From the NCBI GenBank assembly GCA_046484585.1, contig JAWOIQ010000162.1:1-40070 (forward strand): DNA of 40,070 bases, given 5' to 3'. Source of the DNA: JAGXFP01 sp046484585. GTDB taxonomy: Bacteria > Desulfobacterota > Desulfobulbia > Desulfobulbales > JAGXFP01. Below the pieces are notes generated by a model that searched no databases, had not been told where the DNA came from, and worked only from the letters and a program-made list of their open reading frames with translations. Position 1 is the first letter of the stretch. Each line of letters opens with the position of its first letter. Below, piece by piece: positions 39,256 through 40,070 of the stretch. The position numbers and the translations under genes are program-made.

Positions 39256-39669
39256 ATGAGAACCGGAAAAAGGCTTGTTTATATCTTTTTGGCCGCGGCT
39301 GCCATGCTGTTGAGCTGCGTTATCGTCCAGGCCGGATCGATCGGCATGCCGAAAGAACCGATTGTAATTGGAATTGCAAACCCGGTGAGATTCGACCATG
39401 GCCTCCATCGCAGTTTGGAGGTTCCCTGCGGGGAATGCCATCACGACAATAAGCATAACCCCAGAAGAGACGAAGAGATCTACGCCGTTAGCGACGGCCG
39501 GGAGCTGCGCTGCCAGAACTGCCACAACCAGGATTTTGCCAATACCTTTTTGCGGAGGCGGGAGGATATTTTCCATACCAACTGCCGGCCCTGCCATGCG
39601 GTTGGTGTGAAAGGTAAAAGAGGGCCGCGCAAATGCAACGACTGCCATTTTAAAAATGGCGGGGCTTAG
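39256..39669 (+). CDS. periplasmic tetraheme cytochrome c (class III-like)
   Basis: 137 residues. A signal peptide (RLVYIFLAAAAMLLSCVIVQA) is followed by four CxxCH heme sites: Cys58-His62, Cys86-His90, Cys110-His114 and Cys127-His131. Extra His48 and His51 (RFDHGLH) and His63 are candidate distal ligands for bis-His hemes. Layout agrees with the cytochrome c3/c7 superfamily of deltaproteobacteria, which shuttle electrons between periplasmic dehydrogenases and membrane complexes such as Dsr or Qrc. Partner unknown. The ribosome-binding site is not obvious. Confidence 0.87.
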   Translation: MRTGKRLVYIFLAAAAMLLSCVIVQAGSIGMPKEPIVIGIANPVRFDHGLHRSLEVPCGECHHDNKHNPRRDEEIYAVSDGRELRCQNCHNQDFANTFLRRREDIFHTNCRPCHAVGVKGKRGPRKCNDCHFKNGGA

Positions 39670-39830
39670 CTTGCAGTTTGGGCTTGATCGGCAGTTCCGT
39701 GCCCCGATTCATGATCTCGATACAGGCGGTTGCGCCTCCGGGCGGTCAGCTCCTTGACGATGCCGAGCTGCTCCAGGTGGCCCAGGCCGGGTCTGCCTGC
39801 CTCGAACCTGAAATAAGTTGCGCTATTATT
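39666..39830 (-). pseudogene. remnant of a Fic-family C-terminal winged-helix domain
   Basis: On the minus strand, TYFRFEAGRPGLGHLEQLG and IVKELTARRRNRLY read as the C-terminal winged helix found in long Fic proteins. The frame then shifts by one base; the continuation EIMNRGTELPIKPKLQA ends at a TAA at 39666. The Fic core is absent from the window. Confidence 0.65.
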
Positions 39831-39924
39831 TTATCTTAACGCCATATCCTTCAATAACACGCCGGGAAGAAAAAATTAGGCGGATTTCCTGAAAGGCCGC
39901 TTTCCCAACGAGCAAGAACGCTTT

Positions 39925-40070
39925 TCAGACCATTGAAGCTTCGTCAAGAACCCTATCCAGATCTTCGTCGGCCACAACCCGTCCCTGCGCTACATCATCC
40001 AGGCCACTCCGGACCGCCTGAATAAACCGGCCCCGTTCGGAAAAAAGGTCAAATTCCGCCGGTGAGATAA
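39925..40070 (-). CDS. antitoxin-like protein (partial, start off the window)
   Basis: Open for 47 codons from the window edge to a TGA at 39925. Sequence SPAEFDLFSERGRFIQAVRSGLDDVAQGRVVADEDLDRVLDEA resembles the C-terminal part of small antitoxins in which a helix is followed by GRVVxxEDL. The toxin gene is not visible downstream; the next thing is the Fic remnant. Confidence 0.6.
   Translation of the reverse strand, partial: ISPAEFDLFSERGRFIQAVRSGLDDVAQGRVVADEDLDRVLDEASMV

Overview
The window looks like chromosome from a sulfur-metabolising member of the Desulfobacterota (former Deltaproteobacteria). The grounds are a complete dsrMKJOP operon behind an RsbRD-N-type sensor gene, an EF-G of the spirochaete/planctomycete/deltaproteobacterial (spd) type, a periplasmic tetraheme cytochrome, and hairpin repeats of the kind common in that phylum. 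The adjacent kamA-ablB pair makes the compatible solute N-acetyl-beta-lysine and hints at a saline habitat. No ribosomal RNA or other marker gives the genus.

Layout. 1-5.9 kb: kamA-ablB (minus strand), then single small genes: a DJ-1/PfpI protein, a zinc-ribbon thioredoxin, a two-CW protein, a flavodoxin, a 51-residue Cys-rich protein and a conserved hypothetical. 6.3-9.4 kb: fusA with its own promoter and a structured leader, then a P-loop ATPase. 9.8-13.0 kb: a eukaryotic-type HisA, a 56-residue protein and RecD2. 13.3-19.2 kb: the sensor gene and dsrMKJOP, the membrane complex that links the quinone pool and periplasmic electrons to sulfite reduction (DsrC trisulfide). 19.7-22.1 kb: a cysteine synthase-cysteinyl-tRNA synthetase fusion flanked by long inverted repeats. 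23.0-25.6 kb: an exported subtilisin-like protease. 25.9 kb: tRNA-Arg(TCT).

From the tRNA to about 39 kb the window is an accessory/defence island: VapBC, a MazF-type pair, three MNT/HEPN pairs (one broken), Fic, a strongly AT-rich NACHT NTPase, a membrane-anchored Mrr-type nuclease, a DUF3883 nuclease with a putative sulfur-binding domain coupled to a methyltransferase, and PsiE. Broken copies of fic and psiE ends lie around two of the MNT/HEPN cassettes, suggesting that cassettes entered by a process that duplicates host-gene ends. The last kilobase has a tetraheme cytochrome and debris of another toxin-antitoxin locus.

The second theme is the density of small non-coding repeats: at least six families of 36-210 bp hairpin or inverted-repeat elements. 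One 48-bp element sits inside a HEPN gene with an apparent 6-bp target duplication. Functions are assigned from motif recognition only. No database search was possible.
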